Shown: positions 8,399 through 17,881 of the stretch, piece by piece
How the letters are laid out: every line of letters starts with the position of its first letter
How positions within the stretch are numbered: position 1 is the first letter of the stretch
Assembly: GCA_015060975.1 (NCBI GenBank)
Contig: SUXI01000004.1
Coordinates: forward strand, 124,001-188,000
Source: Bacteroidales bacterium
GTDB lineage: Bacteria > Bacteroidota > Bacteroidia > Bacteroidales > Muribaculaceae
Reading direction: 5' to 3'
DNA: 64,000 bases
Translations under genes and position numbers: made by a program
The notes under the pieces: model-generated
Database searches by the model: none
What the model was told of the DNA's origin: nothing
The model's input: only the letters and a program-made list of their open reading frames with translations

Positions 8399-11088
8399 AT
8401 AATCCTGTTAAACATCATTATGTGCCTCAATGCTACCAGAGGAGATTTTCAACTGACAAAAAAACAGTTAAGTATTTTGACAAGGATACTCAAAAACTTT
8501 TGTCAAAAGCTATCGAAAACTTTTGTCAAATAGAATATCTATATTTTTTAGAGCAAAACGATAACCATTATTTCCTTGAAACTAAATTTTTCTCACAAGG
8601 TATTGAGGATAAATTAGGTCGATTACTTAATGACTTTGATAAAATTGGCAAAACAGATAATATTCTAATGTTTAATAAAGATAAGAAAAAGTCTGTAACT
8701 AAGCAAATTGTATTGCAATATATGCGCACACCAAAATATAGAAACATTAAATATCATAATGAATCTCAAGCCTATTTATATCAAATAGGCATTTTATTAG
8801 ACAAATTAGGAATTGATACAGAAGAGTTCGGTTTTTATAGTGATAAACGTGAATATCATAAGCGACGATTATGTGACGTATTTGAGGTCGATGAAATTGT
8901 TGATGGATTAATAAATGCTCATTGGGAATTATGGTATACCGACAATAGTGAATTTTATACCTCGGACAATCCTGTGGTAATTATGGAGAGACAAGATATG
9001 CCTGTTACATATTGCGATGCAATAAAATACTTCGATGACATCTATTTCCCGTTAAATCCTAATTTATTGTTGCACATAGTTGCAACCCAGCCAATTAGCA
9101 ATAAGCAGATAGCAATTAAAGCAATTAATAAAGGTAAAGTTAATGATACAAACAAGATAATAAAAAATAAAGCATCACATTACATTATTTATAAGAATAT
9201 ATATATTACTAATATGGATAAATTAAAGATGCGGAGCCTTGATGTTATCGGCTCTAACATTCAAAAGATAGCACAACTGTTTCCTAACTGCGTAACGGAA
9301 CGATTGGGAAAAGACGGTAAGCCTGAATTGGCCATCGACTTCGATAAGTTGCGTCAGGAGTTGGCGTGCGAGGTAGTCGAGGGCGCCGAGGAGCGTTATC
9401 AATTTACTTGGCCCGATAAGCGTGCTGCTATCCGCTTGGCTAATGCCCCAACGAATAAGACGCTGCGTCCGTGCCGTGAGGAGAGTGTGGATTTTGACAA
9501 TACACAGAACCTTTACATTGAGGGCGACAACCTTGAGGTGCTCAAACTGTTGCGTGAGAACTATTTGGGTAAGGTGAAGATGATTTATATTGACCCACCT
9601 TACAACACGGGTAATGACTTTGTGTACTATGACGAGTTTGATGTTAATAAAAATATAGAAGAAGAAAGAAATGGTTTCTGGGATGAAGACGGAAATCAAA
9701 CTTTGTCAAATTTTGAACGAAATACCGCTGCAAACGGCCGTTTCCATACCGATTGGCTCAATATGATTTATCCTCGCCTTAAAGTCGCAAAAGACCTACT
9801 CGCTGATGATGGAGTTATCTTTATCTCTATTGACGATTATGAAGTTGAAAATCTAAGAAAAACATGCGATGAAATCTATGGTAGTAGTAACTTTATTGCA
9901 CAAGTTGTATGGGAACGTTCTTATGCTCCTATAAATATGGTAAAGCATTTCTCAAAGAGCCACGACTATATATTGTGTTATGCTAAGTATATAGATTCAG
10001 CCATATGTAATGGTCTGCCAAGACCTGACTCAACAAATGCGAAGTACTCAAATCCTGACAATGATCCTCGTGGTTTGTGGCGTACAGACAATCTCTCTGT
10101 TGGACCTGTTGTGGAAAGTAAAGTATATGAAATTGTTACTCCAAGTGGAAGAATCTGTCTGCCGCCTAAAGGTCGTTGTTGGCTATACACAAAAGAACGT
10201 TTTGAGGAAATGGTTGCAGATAACAGAATCTGGTTTGGTGAAAATGGTGACAATGTACCGGCTCCTAAAAGATTTCTATCTGAGGTAAAGCAAGGACTTA
10301 CTCCAATGACAATATGGAAATATACAGATGTTGGACATACGCAAGACTCTATGCGTGAACTTAGAGAGCTGTTTGATGGCGAGAAAGTATTTGACTATTC
10401 AAAGCCAGTGAAACTTATGAAACAGGTTATTCAACTATATACATCAAACAATAGCGAAGATATTATTTTAGACTTCTTCTCAGGCTCAGCAACAACCGCC
10501 CATGCCGTTATGAAACTCAATGCAGAAGATGGCGGTAATCGTAAATTCATTATGGTACAGCTACCAGAAAAGACTGATGAAAAGAGCGAAGCTTACAAGG
10601 CAGGGTATAAGAATATCTGCGAGATAGGCAAAGAACGCATTCGCCGAGCAGGGCGTAAAATAAAAGAGGAATTAGGAATTAAATTGGATGTTGGATTTAG
10701 AGTATTGAAACTCGACTCCTCAAATATGGAAGATGTTTATTACACTCCACAAGATTTCTCTATCGGTTCACTTTTCACTGAAAATGTAAAGGCAGACCGT
10801 ACCAATGAGGATTTGCTCTTCCAGGTAATGCTTGACCTCGGAATAGAATTGTCGGCAAAGATTGAGAGCAAGCAGATTGCAGGAAAGAATGTTCATTTTG
10901 TAGATGACAACTACCTTGTGGCTTGCTTTGACCGTGATCTGAACGAATCAACCATTACTGAGATTGCCAAGTTGCAGCCTATCTATTTCGTTATGCGTGA
11001 TGCTTCGGCAGCAAACGACAATGTGATAGACAACTTCGAGCAAATCTTCCGTCATTATTCACCCGATACAGTCTGTCGAATAATATAG
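8395..11088 (+). CDS. mod: DUF4238-type III Mod fusion: N6-adenine DNA methyltransferase
   Basis: The 897-residue open frame has two parts. Residues 1-273 are DUF4238-like (NNPVKHHYVPQCYQRRF at the N-terminus, YTSDNPVV near residue 190). From M274 or M279 (MRSLDVIGSNIQKIAQLFPNC) the protein follows a normal type III Mod. The methyltransferase motifs are in beta-class order: DPPYNTG (D400-Y403) before DFFSGSATTAHAV (from D693). TRD sequence lies between and after the motifs. Mod gives sequence specificity and methylates one strand for a type III system whose nuclease is the Res gene at 11756. The DUF4238 part is more AT-rich than the Mod part, suggesting insertion of a foreign frame at the DUF4391-mod junction. 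A separate internal start at 9214 or 9229 could still give free Mod. Confidence 0.9.
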   Translation: MNNPVKHHYVPQCYQRRFSTDKKTVKYFDKDTQKLLSKAIENFCQIEYLYFLEQNDNHYFLETKFFSQGIEDKLGRLLNDFDKIGKTDNILMFNKDKKKSVTKQIVLQYMRTPKYRNIKYHNESQAYLYQIGILLDKLGIDTEEFGFYSDKREYHKRRLCDVFEVDEIVDGLINAHWELWYTDNSEFYTSDNPVVIMERQDMPVTYCDAIKYFDDIYFPLNPNLLLHIVATQPISNKQIAIKAINKGKVNDTNKIIKNKASHYIIYKNIYITNMDKLKMRSLDVIGSNIQKIAQLFPNCVTERLGKDGKPELAIDFDKLRQELACEVVEGAEERYQFTWPDKRAAIRLANAPTNKTLRPCREESVDFDNTQNLYIEGDNLEVLKLLRENYLGKVKMIYIDPPYNTGNDFVYYDEFDVNKNIEEERNGFWDEDGNQTLSNFERNTAANGRFHTDWLNMIYPRLKVAKDLLADDGVIFISIDDYEVENLRKTCDEIYGSSNFIAQVVWERSYAPINMVKHFSKSHDYILCYAKYIDSAICNGLPRPDSTNAKYSNPDNDPRGLWRTDNLSVGPVVESKVYEIVTPSGRICLPPKGRCWLYTKERFEEMVADNRIWFGENGDNVPAPKRFLSEVKQGLTPMTIWKYTDVGHTQDSMRELRELFDGEKVFDYSKPVKLMKQVIQLYTSNNSEDIILDFFSGSATTAHAVMKLNAEDGGNRKFIMVQLPEKTDEKSEAYKAGYKNICEIGKERIRRAGRKIKEELGIKLDVGFRVLKLDSSNMEDVYYTPQDFSIGSLFTENVKADRTNEDLLFQVMLDLGIELSAKIESKQIAGKNVHFVDDNYLVACFDRDLNESTITEIAKLQPIYFVMRDASAANDNVIDNFEQIFRHYSPDTVCRII

Positions 11089-11131
11089 AATAAATTGGAT
11101 ATAAAGTAAAAAAATAATAAATGTGTACCAC

Positions 11132-11144
11132 TTTGGTTACCAAA
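11132..11144. promoter_or_regulatory. Palindrome ahead of the toxin-antitoxin pair, likely operator
   Basis: TTTGG-TTA-CCAAA is a perfect inverted repeat 15 nt upstream of a TATATTTG promoter box. Its position over the -33 region fits autorepression by the Phd/YefM-type antitoxin encoded at 11195. This is inferred from position and symmetry only. Confidence 0.5.
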
Positions 11145-11159
11145 TATCAAAAGAAGTGC

Positions 11160-11167
11160 TATATTTG
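11160..11167 (+). promoter_or_regulatory. -7 box of the toxin-antitoxin operon
   Basis: TATATTTG fits TAnnTTTG and stands 27 nt before the antitoxin ATG. No exact -33 TTTG lies at the usual spacing. It gives the pair its own promoter within the restriction operon, and may also drive the Res gene. Confidence 0.55.
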
Positions 11168-11194
11168 CGTTATAATAAATAAAACTCAATTAAT

Positions 11195-11464
11195 ATGGTA
11201 ATAATAAGCAGTAGAGAATTCCGAGCAAATACCGGCCGTTATTTGGATATGGTGACAAAAGGAATAGATGTAATCTTGAAATCAAGAAGTTGTGGTAGTT
11301 TCCGACTTACCCCTGTAAAAGAGAGTGATATGGTGATGAGTGAACAAGAGTTTTATGAAAAATTAGATCACTCTATTAATCAAGTAAAAGAGGGGAAAGT
11401 TATCTATCAAAAAGAAGGAGAAAGTACCAACGACTTTATTGATCGAATGTTATGTACCGATTAG
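11195..11464 (+). CDS. Phd/YefM-type antitoxin
   Basis: The 89-residue protein starts MVIISSREFRANTGRYLDMV, the N-terminal DNA-binding fold of Phd/YefM antitoxins (S-REFR-N-x-x-x-YL pattern). An acidic and amphipathic C-terminal half (EQEFYEKLDHSINQVKEG) would wrap the toxin. It overlaps the toxin gene by 13 nt. It would neutralise the toxin by binding and repress its own promoter through the palindrome at 11132. Confidence 0.85.
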   Translation: MVIISSREFRANTGRYLDMVTKGIDVILKSRSCGSFRLTPVKESDMVMSEQEFYEKLDHSINQVKEGKVIYQKEGESTNDFIDRMLCTD

Positions 11465-11718
11465 TTTTTACCGAAGATGCACAAAATGATTTGCGACTAT
11501 TGCAAAAGAATGCTCCCCAAGCAATTAAGAAGTTGAAAAAATTGTTGGACGAGTTGCAGATTCATCCTCGCACAGGAACCGGTAAAATAGAACAATTGAA
11601 ACATTACGCCGAAGAAACATGGTCAAGGCGTATCAACAAAGAACATCGATTGGTATATCGCATCTATGATGATGTAGTGGAAGTTTTGGTGCTATCAACC
11701 TACGGACATTATATCTAA
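11452..11718 (+). CDS. yoeB: YoeB/Txe-family mRNA interferase toxin
   Basis: The 88-residue protein closely follows YoeB: GTGKIEQLKHY, then WSRRINKEHRLVYRIYDD, then STYGHYI at the C-terminus. The conserved Glu (in GKIEQL), the Arg of EHRLVYR and the C-terminal His are the catalytic set of ribosome-dependent YoeB endoribonucleases. The gene lies within the antitoxin overlap and 37 nt before the Res start. Its place between mod and res could stabilise the restriction locus by killing segregants. Confidence 0.9.
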   Translation: MYRLVFTEDAQNDLRLLQKNAPQAIKKLKKLLDELQIHPRTGTGKIEQLKHYAEETWSRRINKEHRLVYRIYDDVVEVLVLSTYGHYI

Positions 11719-11755
11719 ACCTTTTAAATAAGTGGTGCTGAATGAATTGAGAAAT

Positions 11756-14700
11756 ATGAAATTTAAGTTTAAGATTCAGCAGTACCAAACTGACGCAGTT
11801 GAAAATACTATCGAGGTGTTTTCAGGTCAGCCGTCGCACGCTCCGTCAAAGTATCGTCTTGACTTGGGTAAGCGTAGTGGCGTAATGCATTTTGTGGGCG
11901 ATGATGATGCCTATAGAAATGCAGATGTAGAACTTACTTCGGCTCAAATTCTTGAAAATATTCGCAAAATTCAGAGCCGAAACCTTATTGCTCCAAGCAG
12001 TTCTCTTGCCAAAGGACTTGGTAAAGTGAATCTAGATATAGAAATGGAAACAGGTACAGGTAAAACTTACGTCTATATCAAGACTATGTTTGAACTTAAC
12101 AAGCAGTATGGTTGGAGTAAGTTTATCATCGTAGTGCCAAGCATTGCTATTCGTGAGGGGGTGGCAAAGAGTTTCTCAATGCTCAAAGACCACTTTATGG
12201 AACATTATAACAAAAAGGCTCGTTGGTTTATTTATAATAGTTCAAACCTTAACGCACTCGATACCTATTCACAAAATAGTGATATATCGGTGATGATAAT
12301 AAATACGCAAGCCTTTGCCGGAGACCTGAAAGAAGGTAAAAATACCAAAGTCAGTAAAATTATCGATTCGGTGCGTGACGAGTTCCAAAGTCGCAAACCT
12401 ATTGATGTGATTGCAGCCAATCACCCAATTATCATTATGGACGAACCTCAGAAAATGGAGGGTGACGCTACACAAGCGGGTATCAAGCGTTTCAATCCGT
12501 TGTTTGTTCTTAACTACTCAGCAACTCACAAAACAAAACATGATACAATCTATGCACTTGACGCATACGACGCTTTCAAGGAAAAACTTGTTAAGCGTAT
12601 TCAAGTGCGTGGTTTTGAAGTAAAGAACTTGCGTGGCACAAGTAGCTATCTTTATGTGGATAGCATCATTCTATCGCCCAAACACCCACCAATGGCCCGC
12701 ATTGAACTTGAATGTAAAAATGCTTCGGGTGCTATTCGTCGTGAAGTGAAGAAATTCAGTGTCGGAGATGATTTGCAAGCCGAATCAGGACTTGCTGAAT
12801 ATGACGGTTTTACTATCTCGGAAATAAATCCACATGGCAAAGGATATGTTACATTCTTAAACGGAGTAACCGTTTATTGTGGTCAAGTTATTGGCGATAG
12901 TAACGAGGAAGCGATGCAACAAGTGCAAATCCGAGAAACTATCATTGCTCACTTCGAGAAAGAAAAGGAGCTTTTCAATCGTGGCATAAAATGCTTGTCG
13001 CTATTCTTTATTGACGAAGTGGCAAATTATCGTCGCTACGACGAAGATGGTAACGAAATAAAAGGTAAGTTCCAACAAATATTTGAGGAAGAATATAGCC
13101 GTATCATTAATGACTATATTACAATTTTCGATACCCCTTACGATATGTATCTCCGTCGTTTTGCTCCATACGAAACGCACAAAGGATATTTTTCGATTGA
13201 CAAGAAAGGAAAGATGATAAATAGCTCGGTAGGTCGCCGTAGCGATATCTCTGATGATATTTCGGCATACGAACTTATTTTAAAGAATAAGGAACGACTT
13301 TTGAGTTTTGATGAACCGACTCGCTTCATCTTCTCGCACTCTGCTTTGCGTGAGGGGTGGGATAATCCTAATGTGTTCCAAATTTGTACACTTCGTCACT
13401 CTAATTCTACCACTGCTAAACGCCAAGAGGTAGGTCGTGGTCTTCGTATCTGCGTTAATAATGAGGGTATTCGCCAAGATAAAGAAACGCTCGGCGATGA
13501 TGTGCATAACATCAATGTGCTTACGGTTATTGCAAACGAAAGTTATGCCGATTTCACTACTGCATTGCAGCGTGAAACTCGCGAAGCATTGCGTGAACGT
13601 GCCGTTATGGCTACGTCTGAATTCTTCTCAGGTAAGAAAGTCAAAGATATCGAGGGAGTATTGCACGAAATCACTCCGACAGAAGCAAGTCGTATTATCG
13701 TATATCTTGAAGATAACGAGTATATCAACGATAAAGGCTTCCTTACCGAAAAATATCATAGCGACAATGCAGCAAAATCACTTGCTCCAATGGGAGCTAA
13801 ATTAGCTCCTATCGCAGAGAGCATAAACACTCTTATCCAATCAATCTTCGACCCGAAAGTGCTTGAAGATATGGTGGAAGAAGCTCCGAACACAACCGAC
13901 GGCAACGAACTTAACGATAACTTCAAAGACGACCGGTTCCAAAAGATTTGGAACGAAATCAATCATAAGTATGTATATACAGTACATTATGATAGCGAAG
14001 AACTTATTGAAAAAGTAATCAACAAGACATTAACCGATTTGACGGTTACAAAACTACAATATGTAAAGGTTGTTGGCGACCAACAAGATGCTGTTACATT
14101 TGGTAATACAAAATCTACTACTCGTGAACTTACAGATGTGTGTACTTCGACAGTAGCATATGACCTCGTAGGTGATGTGGCTCGTGGTGCAAAACTCACT
14201 CGCCGGTCAGTTGTAAAAATTCTTCAAGGTATGGGAATGAAAGCAATGCTATTCAAGAATAACCCCGAAGAATTTATCCGCAATTTGGTCAAAATCATTC
14301 GTGAGCAAAAGGCTACTATGATTGTAGATCATATCACCTATAATCGTACTAAATCGCAATATGATAGTAATATCTTTGTGCCGGAACGCAAATTGAATAT
14401 CAACAAGGTTGTTGAAGCACAAAAACATATTACTCCGTATGTTGCCTACGATAGCGACGGTGAGCGTGATTTTGCCAAAGCTCTTGAAAGCGCAACCGAA
14501 GTACACATCTATGCGAAGTTACCTCGTAAGTTGAAAATCCCTACTCCTGTTGGCGACTATGCTCCCGACTGGGCGATTGTTTTCAATGAGGGCGTAGTGC
14601 GACATATTTTCTTCGTCGCAGAAACTAAAGGTTCACTTGACGGTATGGAACTTCGTGGTGTAGAAAAGGCCAAAACCGAATGTGCTAAGAAGCTATTCAA

Positions 14701-14782
14701 CAAACTTTCGACTTCGACCGTAAAATACGGAGTAGTAGATAAGTTCGAGAACCTATATGACATCATAAATGGCATTGACTAA
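11756..14782 (+). CDS. res: Type III restriction enzyme Res subunit
   Basis: The 1,008-residue protein starts at the ATG giving MKFKFKIQQYQTDAVENTI; an in-frame GTG 24 nt earlier is less like the family. Walker A is ETGTGKT (GTGKT 100-104), motif II is DEPQ (229-232), and a helicase C domain has ALREGWDNPNVFQICTLR and QEVGRGLR. At the C-terminus the PD-(D/E)xK endonuclease shows APDWAIVF (D938) and AETKG (E956, K958). All nuclease residues look intact. With Mod it would cut DNA between two head-to-head sites after ATP-driven sliding. It lies 37 nt after the toxin gene. Confidence 0.95.
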   Translation: MKFKFKIQQYQTDAVENTIEVFSGQPSHAPSKYRLDLGKRSGVMHFVGDDDAYRNADVELTSAQILENIRKIQSRNLIAPSSSLAKGLGKVNLDIEMETGTGKTYVYIKTMFELNKQYGWSKFIIVVPSIAIREGVAKSFSMLKDHFMEHYNKKARWFIYNSSNLNALDTYSQNSDISVMIINTQAFAGDLKEGKNTKVSKIIDSVRDEFQSRKPIDVIAANHPIIIMDEPQKMEGDATQAGIKRFNPLFVLNYSATHKTKHDTIYALDAYDAFKEKLVKRIQVRGFEVKNLRGTSSYLYVDSIILSPKHPPMARIELECKNASGAIRREVKKFSVGDDLQAESGLAEYDGFTISEINPHGKGYVTFLNGVTVYCGQVIGDSNEEAMQQVQIRETIIAHFEKEKELFNRGIKCLSLFFIDEVANYRRYDEDGNEIKGKFQQIFEEEYSRIINDYITIFDTPYDMYLRRFAPYETHKGYFSIDKKGKMINSSVGRRSDISDDISAYELILKNKERLLSFDEPTRFIFSHSALREGWDNPNVFQICTLRHSNSTTAKRQEVGRGLRICVNNEGIRQDKETLGDDVHNINVLTVIANESYADFTTALQRETREALRERAVMATSEFFSGKKVKDIEGVLHEITPTEASRIIVYLEDNEYINDKGFLTEKYHSDNAAKSLAPMGAKLAPIAESINTLIQSIFDPKVLEDMVEEAPNTTDGNELNDNFKDDRFQKIWNEINHKYVYTVHYDSEELIEKVINKTLTDLTVTKLQYVKVVGDQQDAVTFGNTKSTTRELTDVCTSTVAYDLVGDVARGAKLTRRSVVKILQGMGMKAMLFKNNPEEFIRNLVKIIREQKATMIVDHITYNRTKSQYDSNIFVPERKLNINKVVEAQKHITPYVAYDSDGERDFAKALESATEVHIYAKLPRKLKIPTPVGDYAPDWAIVFNEGVVRHIFFVAETKGSLDGMELRGVEKAKTECAKKLFNKLSTSTVKYGVVDKFENLYDIINGID

Positions 14783-15046
14783 TGGACGAGTTGAAATGGT
14801 CTGTTACGTTGAATATGATATCTATATTATCATCAATGTTTCAAAGTTATAAGGGTTGATGAGGCTGTGTCAAAATGTGAATTGCACTTCAAAATTAAAT
14901 TTTAATATTTCAAAATGTGCATTCTTCAATCATTTTAATTAATTTCGCACTTGCTTGTTTAATCTGCAATCTATTCCAACAAAATAAATTATCTTTACAT
15001 TTAAATATTATTGATTAAAATCATCAGAAATCAACCATTATATTTT
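14783..15046. other. Intergenic end of the restriction island
   Basis: No gene was found in these 264 bases. TCAAAATGTG occurs twice, at 14870 and 14910, 40 bp apart. GAGGCTGTGTCAAAA at 14861 resembles the ends of some Bacteroidota insertion sequences, but there is no partner end and no target duplication, so no element is called. Confidence 0.4.
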
Positions 15047-17590
15047 ATGCATATAACTAAAAGCAATCTATTTATTGAGGTAATACTTATATGTAGTATT
15101 ATAATATTATTAAATTCCTCTTGCTCTACCGAAGACACTCACTCTATCACAGGGTGTGGAAGTACGACAATAGATATTAATATAGATTATGATATAATAT
15201 CATCTAATTTTAGCACATCGCCAGACTCAACAAAAAAGCCGTCTTTTAGATATTTTAATATTTCAATATCTAACATTGATGGTTCTTTCAATCATCTTTG
15301 GAAAACACCATTAGATCTCCCTAAAAAAGAAACATTGCAAACCGGTTCTTATTTAATAACTGCTTTTTATGGAGATATTAATGATGAAGGGTTTGATAAG
15401 CCATATTATTGTGGAAGCACCAGCATTGAAATAGCAGAAGCGAGCGCGAATAATGTAACTATTCCATGCTCATTAGCTAACACTATGATTTCCATTTCTT
15501 ATTCCAGTGCATTTAGAAATGCGTTTTCTGATTATTGCTCGATATTGCACACCCCCGGTAGTTCATACTTAACACATCTCAAAGATGAAACCAGACCATT
15601 ATATTTAAAACCGGGTGAGACATCTATAGCAGTATCTTTTGAAAGTAATAATGGGGCAAATGCAACTTTGCAACCTATAACAATCAACACCAAACCACGG
15701 CACCACTATTTTATAACTATTGATGTTGATTACAATAGTCTTGGCGAATATGTTTTAATTGTGAAATACGACACTTTACTTGCTATTGAAAACACAACCA
15801 TTACCTTAACTGATGAAATTTTAAACTCCCCAACACCTGAAATTACCACCATCGGATTTTCGGATAAGGATATTATAAATATTATTGAGGGAGAAAATTT
15901 GCCTGAGAGAATTGAAACAATTGTCAATTCTAAAATTGGCATAAGCGAAATAACTATTACCACCAATTCACCTTCTCTTATTGATGCCGGGTTTCCACAT
16001 GAAATAAAGCTGGGAGAAATCACTCCTGAGCAATTATCTATTATTACTTCAATGGGATTAACTATCACTGGTTTTTGGGATAATAAAAATTGCGCGTCTA
16101 TCGACTTCACTAATTTATTATCCCGACTAAAAGCGACAGATAATAATCTAAATTCGTTCACTATAATTGCCAAAGATTATTTTTTTAAAACAACCAACCC
16201 AATAAGTCTTATCGTTTCAACTACACCTATAAATATCAATATCGTAAACACTCCACAATCTATAATTGGCGACAACCTTGCAACATTAGCCATAACATCT
16301 TCGCATCAAATCAATCCCAATTTATTAACAATCTCCGCTACTGACGACAATGGGATTTTGCATAAGTCAACCATCAAATCAATTTGCGACAAAAACGACT
16401 CAACTTTAATAACATTTTCTATTCCTCATGGCATGAATGATTCAAATGCCAAAATATATTATAATAACTCATTCAAAGCTTCAACTACCATATCACGAAT
16501 TTCTCCTAATTTTAAAATTGACGTCGATGCATTTGCAAGCAGTGCAGCAATAAAAGTAATTACCGACAATAATGAAATGACTAATTTCATTACACAGAAT
16601 TTGCATATATTTGCAAATGATTATGATGCGAAGGTTGTAGGACGCGATTTGAAAAAAGGCATTATTTATGTATCAGGATTAAAACCATCAACATCATACT
16701 CATTTAAAGCGACTCTCATGAAAAACAATTCTAATGCTACATATTCAAATGTAGTAAAAATCACTACCGAAACAAACATCCCTATTCCTGATGGAAGTTT
16801 TGAATCGGTTAAAGAATCCATTAATAAAACAATACCCAGCGGGGGATGGTATTCTCAAACACATCTACCCATTTACAATCAACAAAATCAAACAAATGTA
16901 TCAATATACACACCAAAAGAAGATTGGGCAACAGTCAATAAAAAAACATTCTGCGAAATTGCTAAAAACCAAAATTCTTGGTATATGCAACCATCAACAT
17001 TTATGATTAAGGACGCAATAAATGGAACTAAAGCGATGAAACTCGTCAGCGTTGCATGGGATACAAATGGCGAAAAGATAAAAGATTATGCTCAAGACCT
17101 ATATTCAGAACATATAAATTATAATAAAAACATACCCAATATATCAAATCGTGCAGCCGGGAAACTATTCTTAGGTAAATATAATTATGACCCAACAACA
17201 AATACAGAGCAATACATCGAAGGTATTCCATTTGCATCTCGTCCATCTGCATTAAACGGATATTTCAAATATACGCCTTGCGCATCTAATCCTACCGATA
17301 AAGGCATTGTCATAATATCGCTATTAAACAAATCTAATAATAATGAATTTGAAATAGCATCCAATTCATACTTATTTAACTACACTTCCGATTATACAGC
17401 ATTTTCAATTCCTCTTACATATTGCGACTTTGGAGTGAAAGCTACACATCTAAAAATTATGTTTGCATCCTCTTATAATATTGGTTCTATTCCTTATGAA
17501 AATGCAAATATTGCCACACTTCCCAATCCGCAAACAGCATCTTCAACCGGGAGCATACTAATACTTGACAATCTTAATTTTTCATATTAA
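15047..17590 (+). CDS. DUF4493/PCMD surface lipoprotein
   Basis: The 847-residue protein starts at the ATG giving MHITKSNLFIEV, followed by a hydrophobic segment and the lipobox LLNSSC, so it is a lipoprotein. Residues about 40-160 are DUF4493-like (YGDINDEGFDKPYYCGS, then CSLANTMISISYS). The middle holds beta-rich Ig-like segments. The last 260 residues match the PCMD domain (GSFESV, GGWYS, AAGKLFLGKY, GIPFASRPSALNGYFKYTP, SILILDNLNF). PCMD proteins are thought to bind or process carbohydrate at the surface of Bacteroidales; the actual ligand is unknown. An upstream in-frame start at 15011 would spoil the signal peptide. A terminator follows the stop. Confidence 0.85.
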   Translation: MHITKSNLFIEVILICSIIILLNSSCSTEDTHSITGCGSTTIDINIDYDIISSNFSTSPDSTKKPSFRYFNISISNIDGSFNHLWKTPLDLPKKETLQTGSYLITAFYGDINDEGFDKPYYCGSTSIEIAEASANNVTIPCSLANTMISISYSSAFRNAFSDYCSILHTPGSSYLTHLKDETRPLYLKPGETSIAVSFESNNGANATLQPITINTKPRHHYFITIDVDYNSLGEYVLIVKYDTLLAIENTTITLTDEILNSPTPEITTIGFSDKDIINIIEGENLPERIETIVNSKIGISEITITTNSPSLIDAGFPHEIKLGEITPEQLSIITSMGLTITGFWDNKNCASIDFTNLLSRLKATDNNLNSFTIIAKDYFFKTTNPISLIVSTTPININIVNTPQSIIGDNLATLAITSSHQINPNLLTISATDDNGILHKSTIKSICDKNDSTLITFSIPHGMNDSNAKIYYNNSFKASTTISRISPNFKIDVDAFASSAAIKVITDNNEMTNFITQNLHIFANDYDAKVVGRDLKKGIIYVSGLKPSTSYSFKATLMKNNSNATYSNVVKITTETNIPIPDGSFESVKESINKTIPSGGWYSQTHLPIYNQQNQTNVSIYTPKEDWATVNKKTFCEIAKNQNSWYMQPSTFMIKDAINGTKAMKLVSVAWDTNGEKIKDYAQDLYSEHINYNKNIPNISNRAAGKLFLGKYNYDPTTNTEQYIEGIPFASRPSALNGYFKYTPCASNPTDKGIVIISLLNKSNNNEFEIASNSYLFNYTSDYTAFSIPLTYCDFGVKATHLKIMFASSYNIGSIPYENANIATLPNPQTASSTGSILILDNLNFSY

Positions 17591-17594
17591 AATA

Positions 17595-17631
17595 AAAATG
17601 GATAAAAATAAATTTTATCCATTTTATATAA
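17595..17631 (+). terminator. Intrinsic terminator after the PCMD lipoprotein
   Basis: AAAATGGATAAAA (17595-17607) pairs perfectly with TTTTATCCATTTT (17613-17625) across a 5-nt loop. The AT-rich arms end in T on both strands, so it could also act on transcripts leaving the tRNA on the minus strand. Confidence 0.7.
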
Positions 17632-17656
17632 TACAGTTGTTACCAGTTTTTAAATG

Positions 17657-17727
17657 TTGCCTTGGAAGGATTCGAACCCTCACAGGCGGAACCAGAATCC
17701 GACGTGCTACCATTACACCACAAGGCA
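17657..17727 (-). tRNA. tRNA-Gln (anticodon CUG)
   Basis: On the minus strand the acceptor TGCCTTG pairs fully with CAAGGCA. The D arm is GTG-TAATGGTAG-CAC. The anticodon loop is TTCTGGT with anticodon CTG, and the T arm has TTCGAAT. The discriminator is A and no CCA is encoded, as usual in Bacteroidota. The outermost anticodon-stem pair (27-43) appears as U-C, a mismatch; the other four pairs are good. Length is 71 nt. No other tRNA is nearby. Confidence 0.93.
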
Positions 17728-17821
17728 AAATTGTGAGTGCAAAGTTAAACAAAATATTAGATGTTTTTGCCACTTTTGCCAAGTAAATATCATAAATTTA
17801 ACTTTTTTAGCAAAGACATTA

Positions 17822-17853
17822 TTTGCTCCTAAACGTTATGTTGTATATTTTTG
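17822..17853 (+). promoter_or_regulatory. Promoter of the DUF4924 gene
   Basis: TTTG (17822-17825) and TATTTTTG (17846-17853) are separated by 20 nt, matching the Bacteroidota consensus. The ATG follows 28 nt after the -7 box, which supports the start at 17882. Confidence 0.75.
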
Positions 17854-17881
17854 CACAAATTTATTGACAAATAATACACTT

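Noticed and set aside
14861..14875. Insertion-sequence terminal repeat
   Set aside because: No matching opposite end, transposase or target duplication was found.
17565..17881. Open frames through the tRNA-Gln region leading into DUF4924
   Set aside because: They are antisense to the tRNA, and the promoter at 17822-17853 places the true start at 17882.
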